Position numbers and translations under genes: made by a program | Shown: positions 16,161 to 25,500 of the stretch, in pieces | Layout of the letters: every line of letters starts with the position of its first letter | How positions within the stretch are numbered: position 1 is the stretch's first letter | The notes under the pieces: model-generated | What the model was told of the DNA's origin: nothing | Seen by the model: the letters and a program-made list of their open reading frames with translations, nothing else | Databases searched by the model: none | Assembly (NCBI GenBank): GCA_041686485.1 | Contig: JAWLDT010000007.1 | Span: forward strand, 1 to 61,976 | Reading direction: 5' to 3' | DNA length: 61,976 bases | From: PUPG01 sp041686485 | GTDB taxonomy: Bacteria; Bacteroidota; Bacteroidia; Bacteroidales; UBA7960

Positions 16161-16568
16161 ATGGCTAAACTTGTTCATTTTTCCGAGGCAGCATCCCTTG
16201 CCTTGCATGCGATGGTACTGATCGCCAAGTCAGATACCCATATCAACGTTAACAGTATCGCCAATGAAATGGGGGCTTCCAGAAATCATCTGGCCAAGGT
16301 GCTTCAGCAAATGGTGAAACACAATTACCTGAAGTCGGTAAGAGGGCCAAGTGGTGGTTTTATACTCAACAAGCCTGCTGATCAAATCTCTATACTTGAA
16401 ATATATGAGGCCGTTGAAGGCAGTATCGATGTACCAGAATGTCCGCTGGACCGTAAAATATGTCCGTTTGACAAATGTCTGATGAATGGCCTTGTGTATG
16501 ATGTAACCATGCAGTTTAAAAAGTATTTTCAGGAACAGAGCCTGGAGGATTTTGTGACAAGAACGTAA
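16161..16568 (+). CDS. Rrf2-family transcriptional regulator with three conserved-type cysteines
   Basis: 135 residues. The N-terminal winged helix (about 1-70; RNHLAKVLQQM and RGPSGGF) is typical of Rrf2. A cysteine cluster follows at Cys94, Cys101 and Cys106 (CPLDRKICPFDKC), the spacing used by IscR/NsrR-type members to hold an Fe-S cluster. It is therefore likely to sense iron-sulfur status, oxygen or NO. It lies 59 bases after the hydrogenase-associated genes and 21 bases before a ZIP metal transporter, so it may control either set. Confidence 0.88.
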   Translation: MAKLVHFSEAASLALHAMVLIAKSDTHINVNSIANEMGASRNHLAKVLQQMVKHNYLKSVRGPSGGFILNKPADQISILEIYEAVEGSIDVPECPLDRKICPFDKCLMNGLVYDVTMQFKKYFQEQSLEDFVTRT

Positions 16569-16589
16569 AGCATTTGCGGGTAAGGAACA

Positions 16590-17411
16590 ATGTGGGATAT
16601 CACCAATAATTATCAGGAAATATTAATTGCTTTTGGATTTACGCTTTTTGCCGGGCTATCAACGGGCATCGGAAGTGCTATTGCTTTTTTTGCCCGGCGT
16701 ACCAATACCAAATTTCTTTCCATCGCCCTGGGTTTTTCGGCCGGGGTTATGATTTACCTGTCTTTTGTGGAGATCTTCCCCAAAGCCCAGGAAAGCCTTG
16801 CTGTGGAAATGAATGAGCAGATGGGCTATGTGGTTACAATCATTGCCTTTTTTACCGGAATTGTACTGATTGCTATCATTGACAGGCTGGTACCTTCGTT
16901 TGAAAACCCCCATGAGTTAAAACGGGTGGAGCAGATATATGACAAGGGGCAGGAAAAAAACAAAAAGCTTTATCGTATGGGTGTAATGTCTGCGCTTGCC
17001 ATTGCTATTCATAACTTTCCGGAAGGTCTGGCCACTTTTCTGGCAACCCTCCAGGATATCAGGCTCGGCCTTCCTATTGCCATTGCCATTGCCATTCATA
17101 ATATTCCCGAGGGAATCGCCATATCGGTTCCTATTCACCATGCTACAGGCAGTAAGAAAAAAGCGTTTACATATTCTTTCCTGTCCGGTTTGGCTGAGCC
17201 AATTGGGGCATTGGTCGGTTTTTTTATTCTGATGCCTTTTCTGAGCCAGGCCGTGTTTGGTTTCATGTTTGCCATGGTGGCCGGGATTATGGTGTTTATT
17301 TCCATAGATAACCTGCTGCCTGCTGCCAGGGAGTATGGTGAACCGCACCTCTCCATATATGGTCTTACCGGCGGTATGGCGCTCATGGCCGTAAGCCTTA
17401 TCTTCCTGTAA
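16590..17411 (+). CDS. zupT: ZIP-family divalent metal transporter (ZupT-like)
   Basis: 273 residues with about eight membrane helices and the two metal motifs of ZIP carriers, HNFPEG and HNIPEG, in adjacent helices near the middle. ZupT-type proteins import zinc and also iron, manganese and cobalt. It follows the Rrf2 regulator by 21 bases, probably as one transcript, which would fit supply of iron for Fe-S proteins. The metal used cannot be read from the sequence. Confidence 0.9.
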   Translation: MWDITNNYQEILIAFGFTLFAGLSTGIGSAIAFFARRTNTKFLSIALGFSAGVMIYLSFVEIFPKAQESLAVEMNEQMGYVVTIIAFFTGIVLIAIIDRLVPSFENPHELKRVEQIYDKGQEKNKKLYRMGVMSALAIAIHNFPEGLATFLATLQDIRLGLPIAIAIAIHNIPEGIAISVPIHHATGSKKKAFTYSFLSGLAEPIGALVGFFILMPFLSQAVFGFMFAMVAGIMVFISIDNLLPAAREYGEPHLSIYGLTGGMALMAVSLIFL

Positions 17412-17505
17412 ACATTTTCTATAAAACCATGTTTTCACAACTTGTTGCAAAAGGCTATGGCAGCTTCTTCTTTCCAAAACGTTCGGAGAACCACATTGAT
17501 GCTGG

Positions 17506-18360
17506 TTACTTCCCGGCGCTGGCGAGGCTATTCAATTCCCGTGTAAGTTTTACAGCCATCCTGTTATAATATCTTTTATCCCTGTAGCCAAGCACATGGC
17601 GGATACCATGAATGGCATTGGTAAGAAATATCTCATCCGCTTTATCCAAAGCGGTAGAGGTTATCTGTGTTTCGGTTACGCTGATTTGGGAATCCCTGGC
17701 CACATCCATAATGACAGCCCGCATGATACCCTGCACGCAGCCTTCCATCAGAGATGGCGTATAAAGCCTGTCTCTGCTGACAATAAATACATTGGAGCTG
17801 ATGGCTTCTGCAATATTGCCATGCTCATTGAGTATGAGGCAGTCATCCAGATCATGTTGCTGTTTATACAGGCCAGCCAATACATATAGTTGGGCATTGA
17901 TGCTTTTTAAGGGCGAGAGCATATTGACGGGCTTGGGTAAGCCGTCGAAACAATCAATAAACAGGCCTTTTTTGTTCAGTTCGAACGTAGCGTGATAAAG
18001 TTTCTGGGATTCAATAAGAAAAGAAGCCTGATTGGTCGAGGGTGTATACAGGCCTCCCTCGTTGCGGAACAGCGAGAAACGTATTCTTGCGGCTTCCCCG
18101 GCCTTGTGGTTGGCATCAAAGAGCTGCTGAACGGCCTGCCTGAATTGTTTGCGTGTCCATGGTTGGGGCGGTTTCAGCTGGAGTGTTTCACATGCCCGGT
18201 TCAGGCGGTCAAAATGTTTATCTTCCCATAAGATATGTCCGCTGTGAACCCTGATGGTTTCAAAAACACCATCACCATAGCGAAAAGCCCTGTTTTCAGT
18301 GGAAAGTCCGAAAGACGACCGGGAGATGATATCCCCGTTATAAGATAACATGTCAGCCAT
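17506..18360 (-). CDS. Class IV PLP aminotransferase / aminodeoxychorismate lyase-like
   Basis: 284 residues of the fold-type IV PLP family: RYGDGVFETIRV near the N terminus, the catalytic Lys in LSPLKSINA, and the phosphate-binding stretch SLMEGCVQGIMR. The members include branched-chain aminotransferase (IlvE), D-amino acid aminotransferase and aminodeoxychorismate lyase (PabC). The FETIRV start favours a PabC-like enzyme, but the substrate is uncertain. It is convergent with zupT and starts 12 bases downstream of a rhomboid gene. Confidence 0.82.
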   Translation of the reverse strand: MADMLSYNGDIISRSSFGLSTENRAFRYGDGVFETIRVHSGHILWEDKHFDRLNRACETLQLKPPQPWTRKQFRQAVQQLFDANHKAGEAARIRFSLFRNEGGLYTPSTNQASFLIESQKLYHATFELNKKGLFIDCFDGLPKPVNMLSPLKSINAQLYVLAGLYKQQHDLDDCLILNEHGNIAEAISSNVFIVSRDRLYTPSLMEGCVQGIMRAVIMDVARDSQISVTETQITSTALDKADEIFLTNAIHGIRHVLGYRDKRYYNRMAVKLTRELNSLASAGK

Positions 18361-18372
18361 TTGACATATGAT

Positions 18373-18981
18373 TTAGAAAACATATTCAAAGAACCGTGAA
18401 ACCAACGAAGGATCAAGCAGGGCAGGGAATATCACACCAAAAATGGCTCCCCAGAAATGGACGTCATGCCCTACATTATCGCTTCCTCTTTTGGCCATGT
18501 AAGCCGAATACAGGAGGTACAGGATACCAAATATAAAGGCTGGTATGGGCACCGGAAAAAAGATAAACATCACCGAGCCCTGCGGATACATCAGGATGCT
18601 GGCAAACAATATGGCGGATACGGCACCACTGGCACCTACGGCATTATAATGTGGGTGGTTTATATGCTTCAGATAAGCAGGAATGACGCTGATAATCAAT
18701 CCCCCTGCATAAAGGATGATAAAAAAGAGGCGACCCGGATCACCGAAATGATGGGTAAATAATGCCTCTACATTGCTGCCGAAAGAAAACAGTACGAACA
18801 TGTTGACAAACAGGTGCATGTAGTCAATATGCAAGAGGCCGTAGCTGAAAAACCGGTAGAATTGCTGCTTGCGCCGGATCTCGTAAGCATTGAATTTCAT
18901 GCGTTCAAAAGCCATTGAATGCTGAAAGGCCGTAATGCTTACAAGCGCTGTGGCGATGATAATAAACAGGGTAATTGACAT
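18373..18981 (-). CDS. Rhomboid-family intramembrane serine protease
   Basis: 202 residues, about six membrane helices. The catalytic Ser118 (GASGA) and His175 (VHFWG) are both present, as is the HLFVNMFVLFSFG segment with the conserved His-Asn in helix 2. It should cut membrane proteins within the bilayer; substrates are unknown. It lies 33 bases after the S41 protease gene in the same direction. It is one of four rhomboid genes in the window. Confidence 0.88.
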   Translation of the reverse strand: MSITLFIIIATALVSITAFQHSMAFERMKFNAYEIRRKQQFYRFFSYGLLHIDYMHLFVNMFVLFSFGSNVEALFTHHFGDPGRLFFIILYAGGLIISVIPAYLKHINHPHYNAVGASGAVSAILFASILMYPQGSVMFIFFPVPIPAFIFGILYLLYSAYMAKRGSDNVGHDVHFWGAIFGVIFPALLDPSLVSRFFEYVF

Positions 18982-19014
18982 ATCCGTATCAAATAAGCAG
19001 GGGGAATAAACCTG

Positions 19015-20622
19015 TTAATAGCGAATGTCCATTTTGTCGAAGGTGTCATCATTGATGATCTCAATAGCTTTGTTAAGCGAATCATCAATTTGCATGGTAA
19101 CCTGTATATACGCTTCAAAGTCGAACAGATTCCGTGCAATCAGACCTTTGAGCTGATTACGCATGTATATGTCTGCGGCTTCCGGTTCATCATCATCCGG
19201 TTCTACATCATGTTCCTTTGCGTAATCCAGGAGTTCTTCCATCAGATCTTCTTCCATTTCAAAGCGATCAATGAATGATTCAACATCCGGATATTTATCG
19301 GATAGTTTTTCACGGTGACGGTTGGTGTATTCGATTCCAAAATTGTTGATGATACCACGTCGCAGAAGGGTAGAGTAGAACTCAGATACACGGGTAGTGT
19401 CAAGCGGGATGAAAAAATCAGGCATGATGCCACCTCCGCCGTAGACCACGCGTTCGTTAAACTTGGTAACATGTTGCAAAGAATCGGGGAAAGAGATATT
19501 GTCCGGGCTGATCAACTCTCCCCGGGACAGACGTTCACTCAGGTCTTCGTAATAGGCTTCCGTACTTTTGTCATAGGGTTTTTGGATGCTTCGGCCGGTG
19601 GGTGTGTGATACCGGGCAGTAGTCAGGCGAATGGCTGATCCATCCGGCAGTTCATATGGTCGTTGTACAAGTCCTTTTCCAAAGGAACGCCTGCCAACCA
19701 GAAGGCCTCTGTCCCAGTCCTGAAGGGCTCCGGATAATATCTCACTGGCAGAAGCACTGCCTTCGTTGATCAACACAACGATTTTACCATCCTGAAAATT
19801 CCCCTGACGGGTACTTGTAAATTCTTGCCGCGGAGCGGAGTGACCTTCGGTGTATACGATCATCTTTTCATTGTCCAGGAACTGATCTGCCAGATCAATG
19901 GCAACATCCAGATAACCGCCGGAATTATAGTTTAAATCCAGGATCATGTGTTCCATGCCCTGATCCCGCAACTCCTGACTTGCCTCCCTGTATTCACGCA
20001 TAGTGGTACGTGAAAAACGGTTCAGTTTGATATAGCCAATTTCAGGAGTCGCCATAAATGCTGCGTCAACCGAATGAATAGGTATACGGTCGCGCTTAAT
20101 GGTAAAATCAAGCAACTCATCAACACCCGTCCTGTAAATACTGACATCCACTTCTGAGCCTCTTTCCCCACGCAGCCTGTCCTGTACATATTGGTTGTTA
20201 ATATCCGAGCCGTGTGCTTGCTCTCCTTCTATTTTTACAATCTTATCACCGGGCATCAAACCTACCTTTTCCGATGGGCCACCGGGTATGGGACTGACCA
20301 CAACGATGGTGTCATTAATAAGATTAAACTGGATACCTATCCCTTCAAAACTCCCTTCTAATGGTTCATTCGCCCGTTTCAACTCATCTTCAGAGAGGTA
20401 TACACTGTGCGGATCAAGCTCTTTCAGGATGCCTTCTATGGCATACTCCACCAGCTCTTCATCATCAAGTTCTTCAATATAGGCAAATTCAATAAACTGT
20501 AATGCCCGCTGGAGTTTTTCTGCCTGTGCCTCACGAACCTGTCCAAAGGAGGCAGCAGAAAAAAGTAACAAAAAAATCAGGCTCAGAAAGAGCCGTTGGG
20601 AATGATGAATTATTTTTTTCAT
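19015..20622 (-). CDS. S41-family C-terminal processing protease
   Basis: 535 residues with a signal peptide (residues 1-27, ending SFG), a PDZ domain (about 85-170) and an S41 catalytic domain. The Ser-Lys dyad is Ser289 (EGSASASE) and Lys316 (FGKGLVQ). CtpA/Prc-type enzymes degrade or trim periplasmic proteins with C-terminal tails. A C-terminal extension of about 120 residues follows the catalytic core. It is transcribed with the rhomboid and aminotransferase genes downstream. Confidence 0.92.
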   Translation of the reverse strand: MKKIIHHSQRLFLSLIFLLLFSAASFGQVREAQAEKLQRALQFIEFAYIEELDDEELVEYAIEGILKELDPHSVYLSEDELKRANEPLEGSFEGIGIQFNLINDTIVVVSPIPGGPSEKVGLMPGDKIVKIEGEQAHGSDINNQYVQDRLRGERGSEVDVSIYRTGVDELLDFTIKRDRIPIHSVDAAFMATPEIGYIKLNRFSRTTMREYREASQELRDQGMEHMILDLNYNSGGYLDVAIDLADQFLDNEKMIVYTEGHSAPRQEFTSTRQGNFQDGKIVVLINEGSASASEILSGALQDWDRGLLVGRRSFGKGLVQRPYELPDGSAIRLTTARYHTPTGRSIQKPYDKSTEAYYEDLSERLSRGELISPDNISFPDSLQHVTKFNERVVYGGGGIMPDFFIPLDTTRVSEFYSTLLRRGIINNFGIEYTNRHREKLSDKYPDVESFIDRFEMEEDLMEELLDYAKEHDVEPDDDEPEAADIYMRNQLKGLIARNLFDFEAYIQVTMQIDDSLNKAIEIINDDTFDKMDIRY

Positions 20623-20711
20623 TTTCTTAGAATATTCTATTTAACGGGTAAACTCTACGCTATTTGAATTATTGTGTGTTATCTGCCATAATCAAAAAAC
20701 AAAAGGAATTG

Positions 20712-20719
20712 TATATTTG
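20712..20719 (+). promoter_or_regulatory. -7 element upstream of the rhomboid at 20826
   Basis: TATATTTG is a perfect TAnnTTTG match. It lies inside an in-frame upstream extension of the rhomboid reading frame (TTG at 20664), which argues that translation starts downstream, most likely at the ATG at 20826. Confidence 0.5.
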
Positions 20720-20825
20720 TTTGGTAATTAATAATAAGCTAGCAGTTAAAAACGAAAGAACAATTTGTTTGGAGACAGAATTAACGCACAAAAGTAATAA
20801 AAAGCAGGAGAAAGGCCATTTTTTG

Positions 20826-21482
20826 ATGAGCTTGATTTTTCCGGTTGTTTTTGTTTTGTTCCTTTGGCTGATAAAAGCAATTGAACTGTTTTTTAATTTA
20901 GAACTGTATCAATATGGTATTTTTCCACAAACATTGTCAGGATTAAAAGGCATTTTGCTGTCTCCGTTTATTCATGGAAGTTTTTCACATTTAGCGTCCA
21001 ATAGTTTACCGTTGTTGGTACTCGGAACAGCTTTATTTTATTTTTACCGGAAGCTGGCCTGGAAGGTATCTTTGCTTGGTTTGGTGATCACCGGTATATG
21101 GGTCTGGATTATCGCCCGCCCCTCATTTCATATCGGTGCTTCCGGCATTTTATACTGCCTGGCGGCCTTTTTGTTTGTGAGTGGGTTTATTCGCCGCCAC
21201 CCCCGTTTGATGGCGATCTCATTACTTGTTGCTTTCCTTTATGGCAGTATGGTCTGGGGTATTTTCCCTTTCCGGGAGCATGTTTCATGGGAGTCACACC
21301 TGATGGGTATGCTGTCGGGCGTGTTGCTCGCGTTATTCTTTAAAGATCATGGACCCCAGAGACCGCGCTACTCCTGGGAATTCGAGGAAGATGAAGAGGA
21401 TGATCACGGGGAAGAAGATGATGATGACGACGATCCCGGGGGAATAACACTGCCCTATTCAAACGTTGACAGGACCTATTAG
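20826..21482 (+). CDS. Rhomboid-family intramembrane protease with acidic tail
   Basis: 218 residues from the ATG at 20826, which has an AGGAGAAAGG stretch just upstream; an in-frame TTG at 20664 would cross a promoter element and is less likely. Six membrane helices, catalytic Ser106 (IGASG) and His158 (SHLMG), numbered from the chosen start. The last 40 residues are very rich in Asp and Glu (21379-21437) and should lie in the cytoplasm. Family membership is clear, substrates unknown. It is divergent from the S41 protease and convergent with smpB, with one base between them. Confidence 0.85.
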   Translation: MSLIFPVVFVLFLWLIKAIELFFNLELYQYGIFPQTLSGLKGILLSPFIHGSFSHLASNSLPLLVLGTALFYFYRKLAWKVSLLGLVITGIWVWIIARPSFHIGASGILYCLAAFLFVSGFIRRHPRLMAISLLVAFLYGSMVWGIFPFREHVSWESHLMGMLSGVLLALFFKDHGPQRPRYSWEFEEDEEDDHGEEDDDDDDPGGITLPYSNVDRTY

Positions 21483-21483
21483 A

Positions 21484-21930
21484 TCAAATCCTGTCACGCT
21501 CGATCTCACGCTGAATGTCCTTTTTCTTGATGGAATCACGTTTGTCATACACCTTTTTGCCCTTGGCAAGCGCGATCTCCATTTTAGCCAGCCCTTTTTC
21601 ATTGATATACAACAGGGTAGGAACAATGGTTAATCCTTTTTCTTCAATACGGCTTTTTAGTTTCCGCAGCTCCCTGGCCGTAAGCAACAACTTCCGGTCC
21701 TGTTTGGGTTCATGGTTGTTATATGTGCCATGGGAATAGGGGGCAATGTGCATGTTCCTGACAAACAGTTCATGCCCCGTAAAGGTACAGTAAGCCTCCT
21801 TCAGGCTTGCTTTGCCCGCCCTGATCGACTTGATTTCCGTCCCGGTAAGTACAATGCCGGCTGTGAACGTTTCCAGCAGAAAATACTCAAAAGCGGCTTT
21901 CTTATTCTTTATTTCAATGTTTGTTGCCAT
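21484..21930 (-). CDS. smpB: SsrA-binding protein SmpB
   Basis: 148 residues from the ATG at 21930; a longer in-frame start at 22002 adds 24 residues that do not look like SmpB. Typical motifs: KKAAFEYFLLE, GTEIKSIRAGKASL, and a basic C-terminal tail (VYDKRDSIKKKD) that enters the decoding centre. It works with tmRNA to rescue stalled ribosomes. No tmRNA gene is visible in this window. Confidence 0.93.
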   Translation of the reverse strand: MATNIEIKNKKAAFEYFLLETFTAGIVLTGTEIKSIRAGKASLKEAYCTFTGHELFVRNMHIAPYSHGTYNNHEPKQDRKLLLTARELRKLKSRIEEKGLTIVPTLLYINEKGLAKMEIALAKGKKVYDKRDSIKKKDIQREIERDRI

Positions 21931-22018
21931 GGCTGTGCTTTGACATGCGAAGATAATAAAAGAAAATGGGGTGCAGTTCCTTTTAATTTGCCGGCCAAAC
22001 AAAAGATTAAATAAAATG

Positions 22019-22048
22019 TTGCTTTCATGATAAAAAAAATTACTTTTG
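22019..22048 (+). promoter_or_regulatory. Promoter of the small acidic protein gene
   Basis: TTG at 22019-22021, 19 bases, then TACTTTTG at 22041-22048: both elements and the spacing match the Bacteroidota -33/-7 consensus (TTTG, about 19, TAnnTTTG). The start codon is 25 bases further on. Confidence 0.6.
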
Positions 22049-22072
22049 CAAAAAAATGAAACCCTTTACACT

Positions 22073-22294
22073 ATGTATTGGACACTCGAATTAGCTTCTA
22101 AGCTTGAGGATGCTCCCTGGCCCGCGACCAAGGAAGAGCTTATTGATTATGCACTTCGTTCCGGTGCACCCATGGAGGTAATCGAAAACCTCCAGGAGAT
22201 TGAAGATGAAGGGGATGTCTATGAAAGTATTGAAGACATCTGGCCGGATTATCCGACAAAAGATGACTTTTTCTTTCATGAAGATGAATATTGA
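22073..22294 (+). CDS. Small acidic DUF2795-like protein
   Basis: 73 residues from the ATG at 22073; an upstream in-frame start overlaps the promoter and is rejected. The sequence is acidic (WTLELASKLEDAPWP ... KDDFFFHEDEY) and resembles the DUF2795 family of short soluble proteins common in Bacteroidota, whose function is unknown. It has its own promoter and a strong terminator, so it is monocistronic and probably well expressed. Confidence 0.82.
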   Translation: MYWTLELASKLEDAPWPATKEELIDYALRSGAPMEVIENLQEIEDEGDVYESIEDIWPDYPTKDDFFFHEDEY

Positions 22295-22323
22295 CATCCT
22301 CACTGACAAATAATGTATGCATA

Positions 22324-22349
22324 AAGGCCGGCTTTTTGCCGGTCTTTTT
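22324..22349 (+). terminator. Intrinsic terminator
   Basis: GGCCGGC, a TTTTT loop and GCCGGTC form a seven-pair stem with one G-U pair, followed by TTTTT. It lies 30 bases after the small acidic protein gene. Confidence 0.8.
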
Positions 22350-22392
22350 ATTGAGAGGCGTCTTATATCCTTTTATTATGCCCAGATTTAAT

Positions 22393-22400
22393 TAACTTTG
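22393..22400 (+). promoter_or_regulatory. -7 element of secA
   Basis: TAACTTTG is a perfect TAnnTTTG match. It gives a leader of about 108 bases before the secA ATG at 22515. The leader holds an AGGAGG (22451-22456) / CCTCCT (22475-22480) hairpin. Confidence 0.5.
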
Positions 22401-22514
22401 TAAGATAAACGGCCTGACCGGGAGGAATGGTTCCCAAAAAGCTGATAGCCAGGAGGTTGTACCGATTAATTTTGCCTCCTAAAGCAATATAAGTAACTAA
22501 GAGATAATGATCTT

Positions 22515-25500
22515 ATGTTCAATTTATTAAAAATGTTTTTCGGCAGCAAGGCCGAGAGGGATTACCGGGAGATCAGGGATGACCTGGAAAACACTCTTCA
22601 GACATATGAAGAAATCAAAAAACTTGATAATGATCAGCTGCGGGAGAAAACTGATGAGTTTCGCAGGCGTATAGCTGATCATGTATCCGAAGAACAGCGA
22701 CAGATTGACACCCTGAAAGAATACCTTGAAGAGCATTACGATATTGATGTCAATGAGAAGGAAAAGATCTATACGCAGATAGATCAGCTGGATGACCGGC
22801 AGAATCAGAAAACGGAAGCCATGCTTGCCGAATTATTGCCGGAAGCTTTTTCTGTTGTAAAGGAAACGGCCAGGCGTTTTCATGATAACAGTGTAGTGGA
22901 GGTCAGGGCCAATGATTTCGACCGGGAATTGGCTGCTTCCCGTCCCAGTGTTGAAATAAAAGGCGATAAGGCCCATTATCACAACCAATGGATGGCCGGT
23001 GGTAACCTGATCACCTGGGATATGGTCCATTACGATGTGCAGCTTATCGGTGGTATTCATCTGCACAAAGGAAAGATTACCGAGATGGCTACAGGGGAGG
23101 GAAAAACGCTTGTTGCCACCCTGCCCGTCTACCTGAATGCCCTGGCCGGTAAAGGCGTGCATATTGTTACCGTTAATGACTACCTGGCCAAACGTGACTC
23201 CGAATGGATGGGAAAATTGTTCGAGTTTCACGGGATGCGCGTCGACTGTATCGACAAGCACCAGCCCCACTCCGAAGAGCGCAGACAAGCCTATATGGCG
23301 GATGTGACCTATGGCACCAACAACGAGTTTGGCTTCGACTATCTGCGTGATAACATGTCGCGTAACCCGGAAGAGCTGGTACAGCGCAAACTCAATTATG
23401 TGATCGTGGACGAGGTGGACTCCGTACTCATCGACGATGCACGTACGCCGTTGATCATTTCCGGACCAACACCCAAAGGGGAGGAGCATGAGTTTCATGA
23501 CATGAAACCCAAAGTCGAAAAGCTCTATAACGCCCAGAAAATGTTGGTTACCAACATGCTGGCAGAGGCCCGTAAACTGCTGCTGCCAAAAGAAGGCGAA
23601 CCTGATGAAAAAAAGGGGGGAGAACTGCTGCTGCGCTGTCACCGCGGCTTGCCCAAAAACAATGCCCTTATCAAATTCCTGTCCGAGCCTGGTATGAAGA
23701 CCATCCTGCAAAAAACAGAGAACCTTTATATGCAGGAACAGGGAAAACATATGCACCTGATTGATGACGAGCTCTATTTTGTTATTGAAGAGAAAAACAA
23801 CGTCATTGAACTCACCGATAAGGGTATCGATTTGATTACCAGCCAGTCTGATGATCCCAGCTTCTTCATTCTGCCCGACATCGGATCGGAAATGGCCGAA
23901 CTCGAAAAATCTGACCTGCCTGACGAAGAAAAGCAGGAAAAGAAAAGTCAGCGGCTCAATGACTTTCAGGTAAAAAGCCAGCGTGTACATACCATTAATC
24001 AGCTGCTCAAAGCCTATACCTTGTTTGAGAAGGATACCGAGTATGTTATCATGGATAACAAGATCAAAATTGTGGATGAGCAGACCGGCCGTATCATGGA
24101 GGGACGCCGCTACTCCGACGGATTACACCAGGCCATCGAAGCCAAGGAGAATGTCAAAGTGGAGGCTGCTACCCAGACATACGCCACCATTACCCTTCAG
24201 AACTTTTTCAGGATGTACCGGAAGCTTTCCGGTATGACCGGTACGGCTGAAACAGAAGCAGGAGAATTTCTGGATATTTATGATCTGGATGTTGTGGTGA
24301 TTCCAACACACCGGCCGGTTATACGTGTTGACAGGGATGACCTGATCTACAAAACCAAGCGGGAGAAGTTCAATGCCATCATCGAGGAAATCAGTGACCT
24401 GGTCAAAAACGGCAGACCGGTTTTGGTAGGAACAACCTCGGTGGACACCTCCGAGCTGTTGAGTCGCATGTTGAAATTGCGCAGTATCCCCCATAATATA
24501 TTGAATGCCAAGCATCACCAGAGGGAAGCCCAGATCGTGAAAGAAGCCGGACAAGCCGGAATGGTGACCATCGCCACCAACATGGCGGGTCGTGGTACCG
24601 ATATTAAGCTGGGAGAGGGTGTTGTAGAGGCTGGCGGACTGGCCATTATTGGTAGTGAAAGGCACGAATCACGCAGGGTAGACCGCCAGCTTCGTGGACG
24701 GGCAGGACGTCAGGGCGACCCCGGTAGTTCCCAGTTCTTTGTTTCTCTTGAAGACGACCTGATGCGTGTATTCGGTTCTGCCAGGATCTCTTCACTGATG
24801 GACAGAATGGGACTCAAGGAAGGAGAGGTGATTCAACACTCCATGATCAGCAAATCCATTGAAAGGGCCCAGAAGAAGGTGGAGGAGAACAATTTTGGTA
24901 TACGTAAGCGTCTGCTCGAATATGACGATGTCATGAATGCCCAGCGCGAGGTGATCTATAAGAAAAGGCGGAATGCGCTGTTTGGAGAACGCCTGGCCGT
25001 GGATATCGCCAACATGATGTACGATACGTGTGAACAGATGGTGCAGGAATACCAGGAAACAGATGATTATGATGGTTTCACCTTTGAACTCGTAAGAACT
25101 TTTGGACTGGAGCCTCCGTTTACCAAAGAAGAATTTTTTGACCAGAAAACAAGTAAACTGACCGAAAGACTCTACGATAAAGCCATAAATAACTATCGTA
25201 AGAAAAATGAGCAGATAGCGGAATCGGCTTTCCCGGTGATCAAAGAGGTGTATGAAAAGGCATCACAGAAATATGAAAACATCGCCATACCCATCACAGA
25301 TGGGATGAAGACCATGAATGTGATCGCCAATCTCAAGAAGGCCTATGACACCAATGGACGGGAAGTAGCACTGTCAATTGAAAAAGGAATATCCCTGACT
25401 ATTATAGATAATGCCTGGAAAGATCACCTCCGTGAGATGGACGACCTGAAACAGTCGGTACAGGGAGCTGCTTATGAACAAAAGGACCCCTTGCTGATCT

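Noticed and set aside
20664..20825. Longer N terminus for the rhomboid gene from a TTG
   Set aside because: The extension crosses a consensus -7 element and adds 54 residues before the first membrane helix without family support.
22833..23990. A 385-codon open frame on the minus strand
   Set aside because: It lies wholly opposite secA, whose frame has unmistakable SecA motifs; the antisense translation has no family signal.
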